Shown: one piece after another, positions 1 to 9,003 of the stretch
How the letters are laid out: each line of letters begins with the position of its first letter
Position numbering within the stretch: the first letter of the stretch is position 1
Assembly (NCBI GenBank): GCA_037045155.1
Contig: JBAOIG010000003.1
Location: forward strand, 930,001-994,000
Direction: 5' to 3'
DNA length: 64,000 bases
Source: Thermomicrobiales bacterium
GTDB lineage: Bacteria; Chloroflexota; Chloroflexia; Thermomicrobiales; CFX8
Position numbers and translations under genes: made by a program
The notes under the pieces: model-generated
Seen by the model: the letters and a program-made list of their open reading frames with translations, nothing else
What the model was told of the DNA's origin: nothing
The model's database searches: none

Positions 1-1690
1 GCTCCTGGATCGCTTCCTCGAGTGAGTGGTGCTCGAGTGGCGCGGCGCGCAAATCAAAAACGGAGCGGCGCGCCTCATCCAGATTCGCCCTTGCCAGCCC
101 GAGCGCCCGGTCGACTCGCTCGACGAGCGGTGAGTCCCCCAGTGTGGCGCCAATCGCCTCCAATTGCAGGATAATGCCGACGAGTCCCTGCGCGATCGTG
201 TCGTGGATCTCGCGAGCGAGGCGATTCCGCTCCTCGGAAACAGCAACGTCAGACGCCTGCTCGAAGAGCACTGCGTTCTCGATCGCCACGGCTGCGACGT
301 TGGCAACTGTTGCAAGGAGCTCGATATCGCGCGCTCGATAACTGTTGGGAGCATATGACTGCGCGCTGATACTTCCAATCACATCGTTCCCTCGAACCAG
401 GGGAGCGATCAGAACTGACTGGATCCGCACAGACATGTCGCCATACCGCTCCCAGCCCTCGAAGTCAGCCGCCAGGCATGCTTCGACGATCTTCGGCTTC
501 CGCTCGGTCATGGACTCGTAGTACTCAGGCGGAAGGTGAACGTCGTGGCGTGGCGAGAACCTCTGGCCGAGATCCGAGATGTAGACAAGGTCGTTCGTCC
601 CGTCCGGCTGGCGCAGCACGATCAGGAACGCATCTGCGACCATGATTCGCATGATCTCGTGATGGATCGAGCGATAGATCTCGGAAAGGTTCAGCGAGGA
701 CGACACGACGGCAGAGACCCGGTTGATGATCTCCATTTCGGTGATCTGCGCTTGCGCGTTCTCGAATAGTCTCGCGTTCTCGATCGCGACCGCGGCATTG
801 TCAGCAAAGACACCAACGATCTCGGCATCCGTGTCCGCGAAGGAGCCATTGAAGATGGAAATCGTCAGGACGCCAATTGATTCGCCGCGAACCCGCAGGG
901 GCGCAGATAGCAGCGACACGGTCCATCGCGGCTGTTCGACTCTATCTTTCGCGCCTGTCCCGGCCACAACATCATTAGAGATAACCGGCCGGCCGCTCCG
1001 ATAGCAGCGTCCCGCGAGGGTTGTCTCGACCGGCGCGAGTGTGCCTGACAGGGCGTCATCCGGATCTCCCGATGAAGCAATCAAACGAAGCTCCTGCCCC
1101 GACTCGTCGGCCAGCCGAAGTCGCGCAGTTGCGCCGTTCATCAGGGTGGCAGCTTCGGTGACAATCGTCTGCAGCGTCGCCTCGACCGCGAGTGAGCTTG
1201 TCACTGCCGCGCCAACACGTTGGAGTGCCAGCAGGCGGGCGCGACTGGTGGCTTCGGCGGCCGCTTTGGTCTCGAGCTTTCCGGTGATGAGCGATAGCGC
1301 CGTGGACGCGAACTCGCGCACGAGCCGACGGAGAACGCGTTCGCTCTCGATCATCGCAGGTGAGTGACGGTCGGCGGGATTCAGGCCGCGGTCGAACGCA
1401 TCGCACCCGCCCATCAGCCCGGCAAGGAGATCGTCGACGCCCATATGATCTCGATCGATCGCCCGTTCAAGTCTCGCGAGGAAGCGCCGTTCAGTAGCTG
1501 CGTCGCCGCGCGTTGACTCGATGAGCGCGTCGATGACTTCACCGATTCGATCTCGCAGAACAGACTGGCTCATCCGTTGATAGGCAGGGCTTACGTCCCA
1601 GGCAACATCGCGCCACGCGGCAGCAACCGCGTCGCGATGCCGAACCAGCGGATGGTTCTCGAAGCTAGTCTCAGCTTCAGGCTCTGTCAT
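1..1690 (-). CDS. GAF-domain sensor histidine kinase, NarL/DegS type (C-terminus beyond window edge)
   Basis: The frame is open from an ATG at 1690 to the left edge (563 codons) and has no stop, so only the C-terminal ATPase part is missing. The first ~150 residues are helical and resemble an RsbRD-type N-terminal input region (tentative). Two GAF domains follow at about 153-300 and 310-471, both ending in the typical AIENA-LF helix. The dimerisation/phosphoacceptor motif is EERNRLAREIHDTIAQG, with the phospho-His at residue 496, which is the HisKA_3 class that pairs with LuxR/NarL-type regulators. No transmembrane segment is seen, so it is probably a cytoplasmic sensor of a small ligand or redox state. 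A response regulator is expected just outside the window. It diverges from the lut gene at 1877. Confidence 0.9.
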   Translation of the reverse strand, partial: MTEPEAETSFENHPLVRHRDAVAAAWRDVAWDVSPAYQRMSQSVLRDRIGEVIDALIESTRGDAATERRFLARLERAIDRDHMGVDDLLAGLMGGCDAFDRGLNPADRHSPAMIESERVLRRLVREFASTALSLITGKLETKAAAEATSRARLLALQRVGAAVTSSLAVEATLQTIVTEAATLMNGATARLRLADESGQELRLIASSGDPDDALSGTLAPVETTLAGRCYRSGRPVISNDVVAGTGAKDRVEQPRWTVSLLSAPLRVRGESIGVLTISIFNGSFADTDAEIVGVFADNAAVAIENARLFENAQAQITEMEIINRVSAVVSSSLNLSEIYRSIHHEIMRIMVADAFLIVLRQPDGTNDLVYISDLGQRFSPRHDVHLPPEYYESMTERKPKIVEACLAADFEGWERYGDMSVRIQSVLIAPLVRGNDVIGSISAQSYAPNSYRARDIELLATVANVAAVAIENAVLFEQASDVAVSEERNRLAREIHDTIAQGLVGIILQLEAIGATLGDSPLVERVDRALGLARANLDEARRSVFDLRAAPLEHHSLEEAIQE

Positions 1691-1786
1691 TACAACGCCG
1701 AGCGTCTTCCTGCGATCGGTTCCGCGCGTTACCGGTCATTGCGGAACACCGCCTGTATCCCCGCATAGGGGTAGGGATTCTACCTG

Positions 1787-1835
1787 ATTCCGCACGATCG
1801 GAATGTCCGAACCGATCGCGTGATGGGGATATACT
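1787..1835 (+). promoter_or_regulatory. Promoter and candidate operator of the lut fusion gene
   Basis: TATACT at 1830-1835 is a good -10 box about 42 bases before the GTG start at 1877. No good -35 is seen. A perfect 6+6 inverted repeat, ATTCCG-cacgat-CGGAAT (1787-1804), lies where the -35 would be, a position typical of a repressor or activator site. A second short palindrome, GTAG-ggatt-CTAC, lies just upstream. The binding protein is unknown; lactate genes in other bacteria are often controlled by GntR-type LutR/LldR. Confidence 0.45.
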
Positions 1836-1876
1836 CGGAGCGACGACCGATGATTCGTTGTCAGTAAGGAACTGCC

Positions 1877-4081
1877 GTGGTCTCCGCCCCGTCGAAACCG
1901 GATAAGAAAGCCTTCAGACGCCGCGTTGACGCAGCGGTTGCGGATGAGCAGTTGCGGACCGCCCTCCAACGCGCCTTACCGGAGTTTGGCCGGCGGCGCG
2001 TCCGCGCGTTTGAAGATCAGGATTTCTCCGCGCGCCGCCGCCGCGTTCACGACATCAAGGCCAGCGCGATGGCTGAACTGCCGGATCTCATAGAGCGTTT
2101 TACTCGCGAGGCCGAGGCCGTTGGCGCAGTCGTTCATCGCGCCGCAACGGCCGAGGACGCGCGCAGGATCATCTGCGACATTATCGACGAGCAAGGCGCG
2201 CGACTTGTCGTCAAGAGCAAGTCCATGGTCACCGAGGAGATCGAGCTGAATCCGGCGATCGAGTCACGAGGCGTCCGTGTCGTCGAGACCGATCTCGGCG
2301 AATGGATCATGCAGCTCGCGGGGGAGCACCCGTCCCATTTGATCGCGCCGGCCGTCCACAAAACCCGTGAGCAAATTGCGGAACTGCTCTCGAAAGAGGT
2401 TGGGGAGGAGCTGCCACCAGACCCGGATCAACTGGTCCGGGTTGCTCGAGAGCGGCTGCGCCAATCATTCATCGACGCGGACGTGGGCATTTCTGGCGCG
2501 AATATCGCCATCGCCAACAGTGGCACGCTCGTTATCGTCACGAACGAAGGCAATGGCCGGCTAGTCACGACGCTCCCGCCGGTCCACATTGCAGTCCTCG
2601 GGATCGAGAAGATCGTCCCGACGATGGAGGATGCAACCGCGATCCTCCAGGTCCTTCCACGCTCTGGCACCGGCCAGAAGATCACCAGCTATGTGTCGTT
2701 CATGACTGGGCCCAGCCGCAGCGCCGACATCGAATTGACACTGACAATCGGCGTACACGGCCCGAAGGAGCAGCATATCGTTCTGCTCGACAACGGAAGA
2801 TGGGCCGCGCGGGAGGATGACGAGCTTCATGAGGCGCTGCATTGTATCCGTTGCGGCGCGTGCTCGAATGTCTGCCCGCCGTACCAGATTGTCGGCGGCC
2901 ACGTGTTCGGCCATATCTATACTGGTCCGATCGGGCTGATCATGACGGCAATGCATCATGGGCTCGAGCATGCCGCCGGCCCGCAGAGTCTCTGCGCGTC
3001 CTGCAACGCCTGTGAAATGGTCTGCCCGGCCGAGATTCCGATACCGCGACTGATTCTGGATGTGCGTGCCCGCTCTGTCGAAGCATTCGGCATGCCTGCC
3101 ACCAAGGGATTTGCAATCTCACACTGGGCCGACCCGAAGGCGGGCGAGCGTTGGGCCGGCCTCGCAGCGCGCGCAGCGAGCATCGTCGCCGACAACGATG
3201 GAATCGTCCGTCGCATTCCCCTGCAGCCGGCCATGACGAACGGACGAGCGCTCCTGGCGCCGACCACCCGGCCATTCCGGTCCCGGTTCGCCGAGGCGAA
3301 CGCTGCGCCTGTGCGCGAGCTTGCCAGTAGCCAGGTAGCGGGCAGAACCGCCGCGATCTTCCCCGGCTGCATGACCGACCGCATCACGCCAGCAATGGCA
3401 GAGGCGATGGTTCGCGTCCTCCGCGCCTGTGGCTGCGACGTTCGTTACCCGGTCGATCAACACTGCTGTGGGCTGGTGGCACTGAACTCCGGCGACCGAC
3501 GCCACGGGCGGGAGATGGCGGAGCAGACGATCCGCGTCCTCGAGGCGACCGAGGCTGACTGGGTCGTAACCACCAGCACCAGTTGTCTTGCAGCGATGCT
3601 TCAGGATTATCAGCATCTATTCCGGCACGACGAGAGCTGGCGCACACGCGCGGCCAACCAGGCTGCCCGCATCGTCGACATCACCACATTCATTGACGAA
3701 CACGCCCAACTGGATCCTTCGGACTTTTCGCCACCAGCGACGTCGCCAGTCGTTACGTATCACGATGCCTGCCAGTCGCACAACGCGCTCGGTCTGGGCG
3801 CCGGAGCGCGACGTATCATCCTGGATACACTGGGGCTGGAGCTGCGTGAGATGGCGGATTCGAGCGTGTGCTGTGGGTTCGGCGGCGCGTTTTCAATGGA
3901 CTACCCGAACGTCTCGAGCGCGATCCTCGCCAAGAAGCTTGACAATATTCTCGCGACCGGCGCGGAGATCGTCGTGTCTGACAACCCCGGGTGTCTGATG
4001 CAGGTGCAGGGCGGACTGGCCAGCCGCGACAAGCCAGTCCGGGTTCTGCACATCGTCGAGCTACTGGCCGAGCGTATCTAG
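1877..4081 (+). CDS. Fused LutB-LutA L-lactate oxidation iron-sulfur protein
   Basis: This 734-residue protein joins two subunits of the LutABC L-lactate oxidising complex. Residues ~60-300 form the LUD domain of LutB. Two ferredoxin-type cysteine clusters follow, CIRCGACSNVCP (323-334) and CASCNACEMVCP (373-384), for two 4Fe-4S centres. The last ~240 residues carry two CCG cysteine-rich domains as in LutA/GlpC/HdrB, with FPGCM...HCCG and CCGFGG near residues 495-680. A GTG start at 1877 is chosen because TAAGGA lies 7 bases upstream. Known LutB and LutA are normally separate genes; a fused form is less usual. No LutC or lactate permease gene is adjacent. Its 3' end overlaps the convergent amidase gene by 4 bases. 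It could also oxidise another 2-hydroxyacid such as glycolate. Confidence 0.88.
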   Translation: MVSAPSKPDKKAFRRRVDAAVADEQLRTALQRALPEFGRRRVRAFEDQDFSARRRRVHDIKASAMAELPDLIERFTREAEAVGAVVHRAATAEDARRIICDIIDEQGARLVVKSKSMVTEEIELNPAIESRGVRVVETDLGEWIMQLAGEHPSHLIAPAVHKTREQIAELLSKEVGEELPPDPDQLVRVARERLRQSFIDADVGISGANIAIANSGTLVIVTNEGNGRLVTTLPPVHIAVLGIEKIVPTMEDATAILQVLPRSGTGQKITSYVSFMTGPSRSADIELTLTIGVHGPKEQHIVLLDNGRWAAREDDELHEALHCIRCGACSNVCPPYQIVGGHVFGHIYTGPIGLIMTAMHHGLEHAAGPQSLCASCNACEMVCPAEIPIPRLILDVRARSVEAFGMPATKGFAISHWADPKAGERWAGLAARAASIVADNDGIVRRIPLQPAMTNGRALLAPTTRPFRSRFAEANAAPVRELASSQVAGRTAAIFPGCMTDRITPAMAEAMVRVLRACGCDVRYPVDQHCCGLVALNSGDRRHGREMAEQTIRVLEATEADWVVTTSTSCLAAMLQDYQHLFRHDESWRTRAANQAARIVDITTFIDEHAQLDPSDFSPPATSPVVTYHDACQSHNALGLGAGARRIILDTLGLELREMADSSVCCGFGGAFSMDYPNVSSAILAKKLDNILATGAEIVVSDNPGCLMQVQGGLASRDKPVRVLHIVELLAERI

Positions 4082-5505
4082 GGCTCGGCAACGACCGGCG
4101 GTCGACGTTTCCAGACCTGTGTTGCCTGCTCGAATGCGCGGGCGATCTGCAGCACGCCGAAATCATCATGCCAGCGGCCGACGATCTGGACGCCGACCGG
4201 CAGCCCGTCCTCGGTGAACCCGCACGGAACCGAAATGGCCGGCAGGCCGGTCAGCGTGATGAAGTAGGCCGACTTCATCCAGTCGATGTACGTCTCCATC
4301 TGCACCCCGTCAATCTCGGTCGGGTATTCGATCCCGACCGGGAACGGTGGCACCTGATTCACCGCGCAAATCAGGAATTCATAGGATTCAAGGAACTCCG
4401 TAACACGGGTATAGAGCTGAGAGCGCAACACCTGAGCCCGGTTGATCTCCAGAGGAGTCAAAGCCAGCCCCTTCTCGGTGTTCCAGATGATCGTGTCTTT
4501 GATCAGCTCGCGATGGCTGCGCAGCTTCTCATGATGGCCGAGCGCAAAGTCAAGCGCGCGCAGCGTCTGGAAAGCCTCGTTGGCGCCGGTGAAATCAGGC
4601 GTCGCCTCGTCAACCTCACAACCAAGGTCAGCGAACACTCCGCGCTGGCGCTCCAGCACCGACCGCACCTGCGGGTCGAGCGGAAGCCCACCCAGATCAG
4701 GCGCCCAGGCGACGCGGACCCCGGCGAAGTCGCGATCCAGTGGCCTCGCGAAAATGCCGCCCGGCTCGTCGATCGAGATTGGCGACCGTGGATCAGGTCC
4801 CGCGATCGTGCCAAGGAACAGCGCCACATCGTCGACAGTCCGCGCCATCGGCCCCTTGACGCCGAGATTGCCCCAGGCATTGAACGAGGGGACGACGGGG
4901 ACTCTGCCAGGTGAGACACGGAAGCCGACCACGTTATTGAAGTTGCCGGGGTTCCGCAGCGATCCGCCCATGTCGCTGCCGTCAGCGATCGGCAACATGC
5001 CACATGCAAGCGCGGCGCCGGCCCCGCCACTCGACCCGCCGCACGTTCTGCCCGTGTCATACGGATTGAGCGTCGCCCCGAATACCGGGTTAAACGACTG
5101 CGATCCCGCGCCAAACTCCGGCACATTCGTCTTGCCGATGGTGAGCGCGCCGGCGGCCTTGATCCGCTGAATCATCAACGTATCGTGCAACGGCACGTGA
5201 TCGCGGAATATCGGGGAGCCAAACGTGGTGCGAATCCCGGCTGTTTCCTCAAGGTCTTTGTGCGCGATCGGTAGCCCGTGAAGCGGCCCGACGGCTTCTC
5301 CCGCCGCAACCGCGTCGTCTGCAGCGCGCGCCATCGCCATCGACTGTTCGGGGTCGACTTGTGAGACGATCGCATTGACCCGAGGATTGACGCGCTCGAT
5401 CTGCGCGAGGTGCGCTTGCATCACCTCGACCGCAGAGAGCTCTCGCAAACGGATACGACTCGCCAGATCGCGCGCAGTCGCGAAACAGATATCGTCATTC
5501 GTCAC
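4078..5505 (-). CDS. Amidase signature family protein
   Basis: This 475-residue amidase signature enzyme hydrolyses a carboxamide or similar bond; the substrate cannot be told from sequence. The Ser-cisSer-Lys triad is visible: Lys83 in AHKDLEE, the serines of GGSSGGA (158-159), and the nucleophile Ser182 in DMGGSLRNP. It is full length for the family. It is unlikely to be GatA, because gatB/gatC are not nearby and the C-terminal region (SAYFITLTGLPAISVPCGF) is that of catabolic amidases. The gene is convergent with the lut fusion (4-base overlap) and has about 100 bases before the fur-type gene upstream on the same strand. Confidence 0.9.
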   Translation of the reverse strand: MTNDDICFATARDLASRIRLRELSAVEVMQAHLAQIERVNPRVNAIVSQVDPEQSMAMARAADDAVAAGEAVGPLHGLPIAHKDLEETAGIRTTFGSPIFRDHVPLHDTLMIQRIKAAGALTIGKTNVPEFGAGSQSFNPVFGATLNPYDTGRTCGGSSGGAGAALACGMLPIADGSDMGGSLRNPGNFNNVVGFRVSPGRVPVVPSFNAWGNLGVKGPMARTVDDVALFLGTIAGPDPRSPISIDEPGGIFARPLDRDFAGVRVAWAPDLGGLPLDPQVRSVLERQRGVFADLGCEVDEATPDFTGANEAFQTLRALDFALGHHEKLRSHRELIKDTIIWNTEKGLALTPLEINRAQVLRSQLYTRVTEFLESYEFLICAVNQVPPFPVGIEYPTEIDGVQMETYIDWMKSAYFITLTGLPAISVPCGFTEDGLPVGVQIVGRWHDDFGVLQIARAFEQATQVWKRRPPVVAEP

Positions 5506-5605
5506 AACGCACCCTCTCCATCACGTCACGTCCCGTGGACGACGGACACTATCGTCGCCGGGACAAGCCGAGGATGCAAGCAGACGCGGTCAGAATTTCA
5601 AGTGG

Positions 5606-6034
5606 CTAGTGGCGGCAGGTCGCGCAGAGGCCGAACACTTCGAGCCAATGCCCGGAGATCGCGAAATTGGTGCGCTGGCCGAGCTCTTCCAGCAGTGGAG
5701 CGACGGTGCACTCATCAAACTGAACCACCGCGCCACAGTCCGAGCAGATCAGGTGATGTCGGTGCTCACTGTCTCGTTCGGTGCGGACATAGGTGTGGCA
5801 ACCATCAGGGCGGTGAAGGCGGTCGAGGACACCACTGTTAACCAGCACATCGAGCGTGCGGAAGACGGTTGCTCGCCCGACCGCTTCGCCACGCCCCGCC
5901 AGGAGGCGCAGTAACTCATCGGCGGTAAAGGCGCGATCCTGCTCGTCGATAATCTCGACAAGGGCGCGACGCGGGGCTGTGACACGGTACCCCGACTCCT
6001 GTAAGATGCTCAGCGCTTGCTCGATCGTATTCAT
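5606..6034 (-). CDS. Fur family metal-dependent transcriptional regulator
   Basis: This 142-residue protein has the N-terminal winged helix of the Fur family (residues ~1-80, with RVTAPRRALVEII and GRATVFRTLDVL) and a C-terminal dimerisation/metal domain. The His-rich EHRHHLICSDCG segment and the second pair CATC give the two CxxC motifs of the structural zinc site. The sequence alone does not decide between Fur, Zur and PerR; the spacing and HRHH segment are compatible with Fur or Zur. It diverges from the MFS gene at 6119, so it may control that exporter. The -10 region of the two promoters must lie in the 84-base gap, which contains the short palindrome GTGTAACAC. Confidence 0.92.
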   Translation of the reverse strand: MNTIEQALSILQESGYRVTAPRRALVEIIDEQDRAFTADELLRLLAGRGEAVGRATVFRTLDVLVNSGVLDRLHRPDGCHTYVRTERDSEHRHHLICSDCGAVVQFDECTVAPLLEELGQRTNFAISGHWLEVFGLCATCRH

Positions 6035-6118
6035 CGTTTGCCGATCCGGTCGTCAACTCTCCCGCAGGGCGAGTGTAACACGACGCCCTGACTGGTGGCC
6101 GGATTGTGAGGGTCAACA

Positions 6119-7384
6119 TTGTCGCCCGAAACCGAGGTCGTTGCTCCGGAGATGGATGGCGAGGAACTCCCGCCTGTTCAGCATCGCAAGTTCGCGGCGT
6201 TGAACAATCGTCAGTTCCTGCATTTCTGGATCGCCATCACGCTTGCGCTGGCCGGCCTCTGGATCCGGATCACCGTACAGGGATTCCTCGTCTATGACAT
6301 GACGAGCGATAAGTTCCTGCTGGGTCTCGTGGGCTTTCTGAGCGCGATGCCCGTGCTGTTACTGTCGCCCATCGTCGGCGTCGTCGTCGATCGTTTCGAG
6401 CGCCGCAAAGTCCTGTTCGCTACTCAGGCGTTCATGGCAACGAATCTCCTCGTGCTCGCGACGCTCGACGCTTTCGGCGCGCTACGCGTGAGCCACATCC
6501 TCATCATCGCGACGCTGACTGGCGCAGCATCCGCCTTCGACTGGCCGGCTCGACTCTCGCTCGTCCCCAACCTCGTCAAGCCGCACGAGCTTCAAAGCGC
6601 GGTGGCGCTGAATTCGGCGGCCTTCAACGGCGCCCGAATCGTCGGTCCAGTGGTGGGCGGCATGCTGATCGCCGTTATCGGCACGGCCGCCTGCTTCTAT
6701 CTCTCTGCATTCGCCTTCCTTCCGTCAATGCTGGTTCTTCTGACGTTGACGGTGGATCGCGCGCTGCCCGCACAGAAGCGCGACTCGGCGATCCGCACGC
6801 TGGTCGATGGGTATCAGTACATCTGGAAGTTTCCGACCCTGCGCAGCCTGCTTTCTGTCGACCTCGTTCCCGTGATCTTCGGGATGTCGTTCTTCACGCT
6901 GCTTCCAGCGCTCACCCGCGACGTCTACGATCGTGGTGCGGAGGGGCTTGGATTCCTGTACGCAGCAGATGGCGCGGGCGCGTTTATCGGTGTGATGATC
7001 ATCGCTGCGATGACTTCGCTTCGGCGTCGTGGCTTCTGGGTCATTGTGTTCGTGTTCTTGTTCGCGGTTATCCAGATTCTCTTCTCGTTTGCCCCGACAC
7101 TCTATATCGGGATGGTCTTTATCTTCGGGCTCGGGCTGGTAAGCGCAATCTATGGGACGCTCGCCGACACGCTGATCCAGACGATCGTCCACGACGAGTT
7201 TCGTGGGCGCGTGATGGCGGTCTATTCGACATTCTGGGGGTTGACGCCGATCGGCTATCTGCAGATTGGCATCATTGCCCAACATTGGGGTACCCAGCGG
7301 GCAATCCTCGTCAACGCCTGCGTCGTCCTGCTCTACGTTCTCGCGCTGATCAAGTGGAACCCCGAAGTGCGGCGGCTCAACTAG
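6119..7384 (+). CDS. MFS transporter (EntS/MFS_3-like exporter)
   Basis: This 421-residue integral membrane protein of the major facilitator superfamily has about 12 predicted hydrophobic segments. The loop after TM2 reads VVDRFERRKVLF, the MFS motif A region, and residues ~140-175 (SAFDWPARLSLVPNLV) match the enterobactin-exporter-like MFS_3 group. A TTG start at 6119 fits the onset of similarity, although the RBS is weak. The gene diverges from the Fur-family regulator and is followed after 14 bases by the unknown gene at 7399. Metal-regulated export of a siderophore or drug is plausible but is inferred from position only. Confidence 0.85.
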   Translation: MSPETEVVAPEMDGEELPPVQHRKFAALNNRQFLHFWIAITLALAGLWIRITVQGFLVYDMTSDKFLLGLVGFLSAMPVLLLSPIVGVVVDRFERRKVLFATQAFMATNLLVLATLDAFGALRVSHILIIATLTGAASAFDWPARLSLVPNLVKPHELQSAVALNSAAFNGARIVGPVVGGMLIAVIGTAACFYLSAFAFLPSMLVLLTLTVDRALPAQKRDSAIRTLVDGYQYIWKFPTLRSLLSVDLVPVIFGMSFFTLLPALTRDVYDRGAEGLGFLYAADGAGAFIGVMIIAAMTSLRRRGFWVIVFVFLFAVIQILFSFAPTLYIGMVFIFGLGLVSAIYGTLADTLIQTIVHDEFRGRVMAVYSTFWGLTPIGYLQIGIIAQHWGTQRAILVNACVVLLYVLALIKWNPEVRRLN

Positions 7385-7398
7385 CAGGCGGTGACGGA

Positions 7399-8202
7399 AT
7401 GGCGCGATGGGCTAACCGGATCCAGCGAGCGTTGATCGCCGGCAGAGCCCCTCGGCCGGTTCTCACCCGCTCAACGACGATACAGCCTGCGCCCCGAATC
7501 GCTACCATCGGGCTCGAGTCCTCCCTTCACGCCTGGCTTCCTGGCGCATGCGATCTCTCGGCCGGCACGTCGGCGCTCGTAATCGATCCCCGGCCCTCAT
7601 CTCGACCAGCCACGCCGCTCATCGAGATCATCGTCGACTCAGCTCAAGATTCTCCGCTGATCGCAGAACAACACTCATCCTGGTCCCGACTGACCGGACT
7701 TCCCGGCGCAGCACTGCAGTCGGTCGATGTGCCCTCCCGGCTCCTCGAGGCCGATCACGTCGTCGTCCTCACTGCCCCCACTCGCTCAGCGGGGGTTGCA
7801 AGGCTCTGGATCGACGTCGTTCATCCAAACTCCGCGATGCGGGCGCTGGCTCTGCCACACTACGGCTTCGTCGAGTTGGCAGCGTGGCTGCCGGCGACGT
7901 GGGTCGTGAGGCTTGCCGTAGATTCCATTGCCTGGGTTGCCGTGACGCGCAGCGTGGTGATGGCCGAGCTCCTTGCGGTTGGTCTGAACCGGCTGTCCGA
8001 GCAATCGGCAGGGATCGAAGCGCTCACGCCATGGGAGGAGCCGGGCGTCCAGCGGCTCTTCGAGTTGCAGCTCGATGGCGCGGACTGCGGAACAACTATC
8101 CGCGCGATCGATGACACGGTCGCACAAGATAGCCTGCTCGTTGCGCTGGCGGAAGCCATCAGTGCGACGATTGTCGTGGCAGAGGAAGGTGGGCTGAATT
8201 GA
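7399..8202 (+). CDS. Protein of unknown function, coupled to UPRTase-like gene
   Basis: This is a 267-residue protein that I do not recognise. The ATG at 7399 lies 14 bases after the MFS stop; the frame is open further upstream but there it only overlaps the MFS coding sequence. It is Ala/Leu/Val rich with no clear signal peptide. Its middle (DHVVVLTAPTRSAGVARLWI, and a hydrophobic stretch near residues 155-185) suggests an alpha/beta fold. Its stop overlaps the TTG start of the phosphoribosyltransferase-like gene by 3 bases, which indicates translational coupling and a shared role. Confidence 0.7.
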   Translation: MARWANRIQRALIAGRAPRPVLTRSTTIQPAPRIATIGLESSLHAWLPGACDLSAGTSALVIDPRPSSRPATPLIEIIVDSAQDSPLIAEQHSSWSRLTGLPGAALQSVDVPSRLLEADHVVVLTAPTRSAGVARLWIDVVHPNSAMRALALPHYGFVELAAWLPATWVVRLAVDSIAWVAVTRSVVMAELLAVGLNRLSEQSAGIEALTPWEEPGVQRLFELQLDGADCGTTIRAIDDTVAQDSLLVALAEAISATIVVAEEGGLN

Positions 8203-8909
8203 CCGAAATTCCCGTCTCCCCGATGCAAGGTCGTCCGCAACCAGGCCGGGACGACGTGCTCGGGTCAGACCGCCTCCGAATTCTCAGCGACCCACTCGCT
8301 GCAGTCCTGCTTGGCCGGATACGGGATCGCAGCGCCAGCAGCACGGAGTTCTGCGCGCTGAGCGAGCAGATCGCAAACCGTGTGCTGTGGACGGCGCTAG
8401 ACGATGTGGCTTTGGGGACCAGCCACGTAATCGGGTTCGATGGCCGGGTCATTCAGGTTCCTGCGCTGGCCGAACGTGTTGCGGGGATCGTCATTCTGCG
8501 GGCCGGCCTGCTATTTGCTCCGCCATTTCGCGCACTGCTGCCAGACGCGCCGATCTATCAGCTCGGCGTTCGCCGGGATGAGCTCCGCCTCGAAGCGCAA
8601 GTCTATACCTCGAACCTACCAGCCAACGTCGGGTGGGCAGATCGTGTCGTCGTGCTTGATCCAATGATCGCGACCGGAAGCTCCGCCTCCTGCGCCGTCG
8701 AGATCATTCGACGCACGCACTCGGGTCATATCGTAATCGCATCGATCATCGCCGCGCCGCTCGGTATCGATGCCTTGCTACGCGCCGATGCCGAATGCAG
8801 CATCGTGACCGCAACCCTGGACGACGGGCTGAACGAACACGGATACATTGTTCCGGGACTGGGTGACGCCGGCGACCGATTATTCGGCACGAGCAACCCT
8901 CCCGGCTGA
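8199..8909 (+). CDS. Divergent uracil phosphoribosyltransferase-like protein
   Basis: This 236-residue protein has the UPRTase fold. The PRPP loop is DPMIATGSSA, the dimer/uracil region includes ILRAGLLF, and the C-terminal uracil-binding signature GLNEHGYIVPGLGDAGDRLFG is almost canonical. In known UPRTases these bind uracil and PRPP to give UMP. The middle is unusual: the flexible arm that normally reads like GLYRDxxTLxP is GVRRDELRLEAQVYTSNLP, and the N-terminus is about 25 residues longer than usual. It could be a true salvage enzyme or a paralogue with another base. The TTG start overlaps the stop of the unknown partner gene at 8202. A strong hairpin follows at 8942. Confidence 0.8.
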   Translation: MTEIPVSPMQGRPQPGRDDVLGSDRLRILSDPLAAVLLGRIRDRSASSTEFCALSEQIANRVLWTALDDVALGTSHVIGFDGRVIQVPALAERVAGIVILRAGLLFAPPFRALLPDAPIYQLGVRRDELRLEAQVYTSNLPANVGWADRVVVLDPMIATGSSASCAVEIIRRTHSGHIVIASIIAAPLGIDALLRADAECSIVTATLDDGLNEHGYIVPGLGDAGDRLFGTSNPPG

Positions 8910-8941
8910 CGATCCACGCCCGGAAATTGGCACAAATACGA

Positions 8942-8976
8942 CACCACCCGCCCGGGACGAGCCCTGGCGGGTGGTG
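8942..8976. terminator. Bidirectional terminator-like hairpin
   Basis: A perfect 11-bp stem, CACCACCCGCC (8942-8952) with GGCGGGTGGTG (8966-8976), has a 13-base loop that can itself add a GGG/CCC pairing. It sits between the convergent UPRTase-like and aminotransferase genes. No U-tract is seen on either side. Confidence 0.6.
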
Positions 8977-9003
8977 CAAGATTCGGATTCGCGCGGGTGA
9001 TTG

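Noticed and set aside
4078..5505. GatA (glutamyl-tRNA amidotransferase subunit A)
   Set aside because: gatB and gatC are absent nearby and the C-terminal motifs are those of catabolic amidases.
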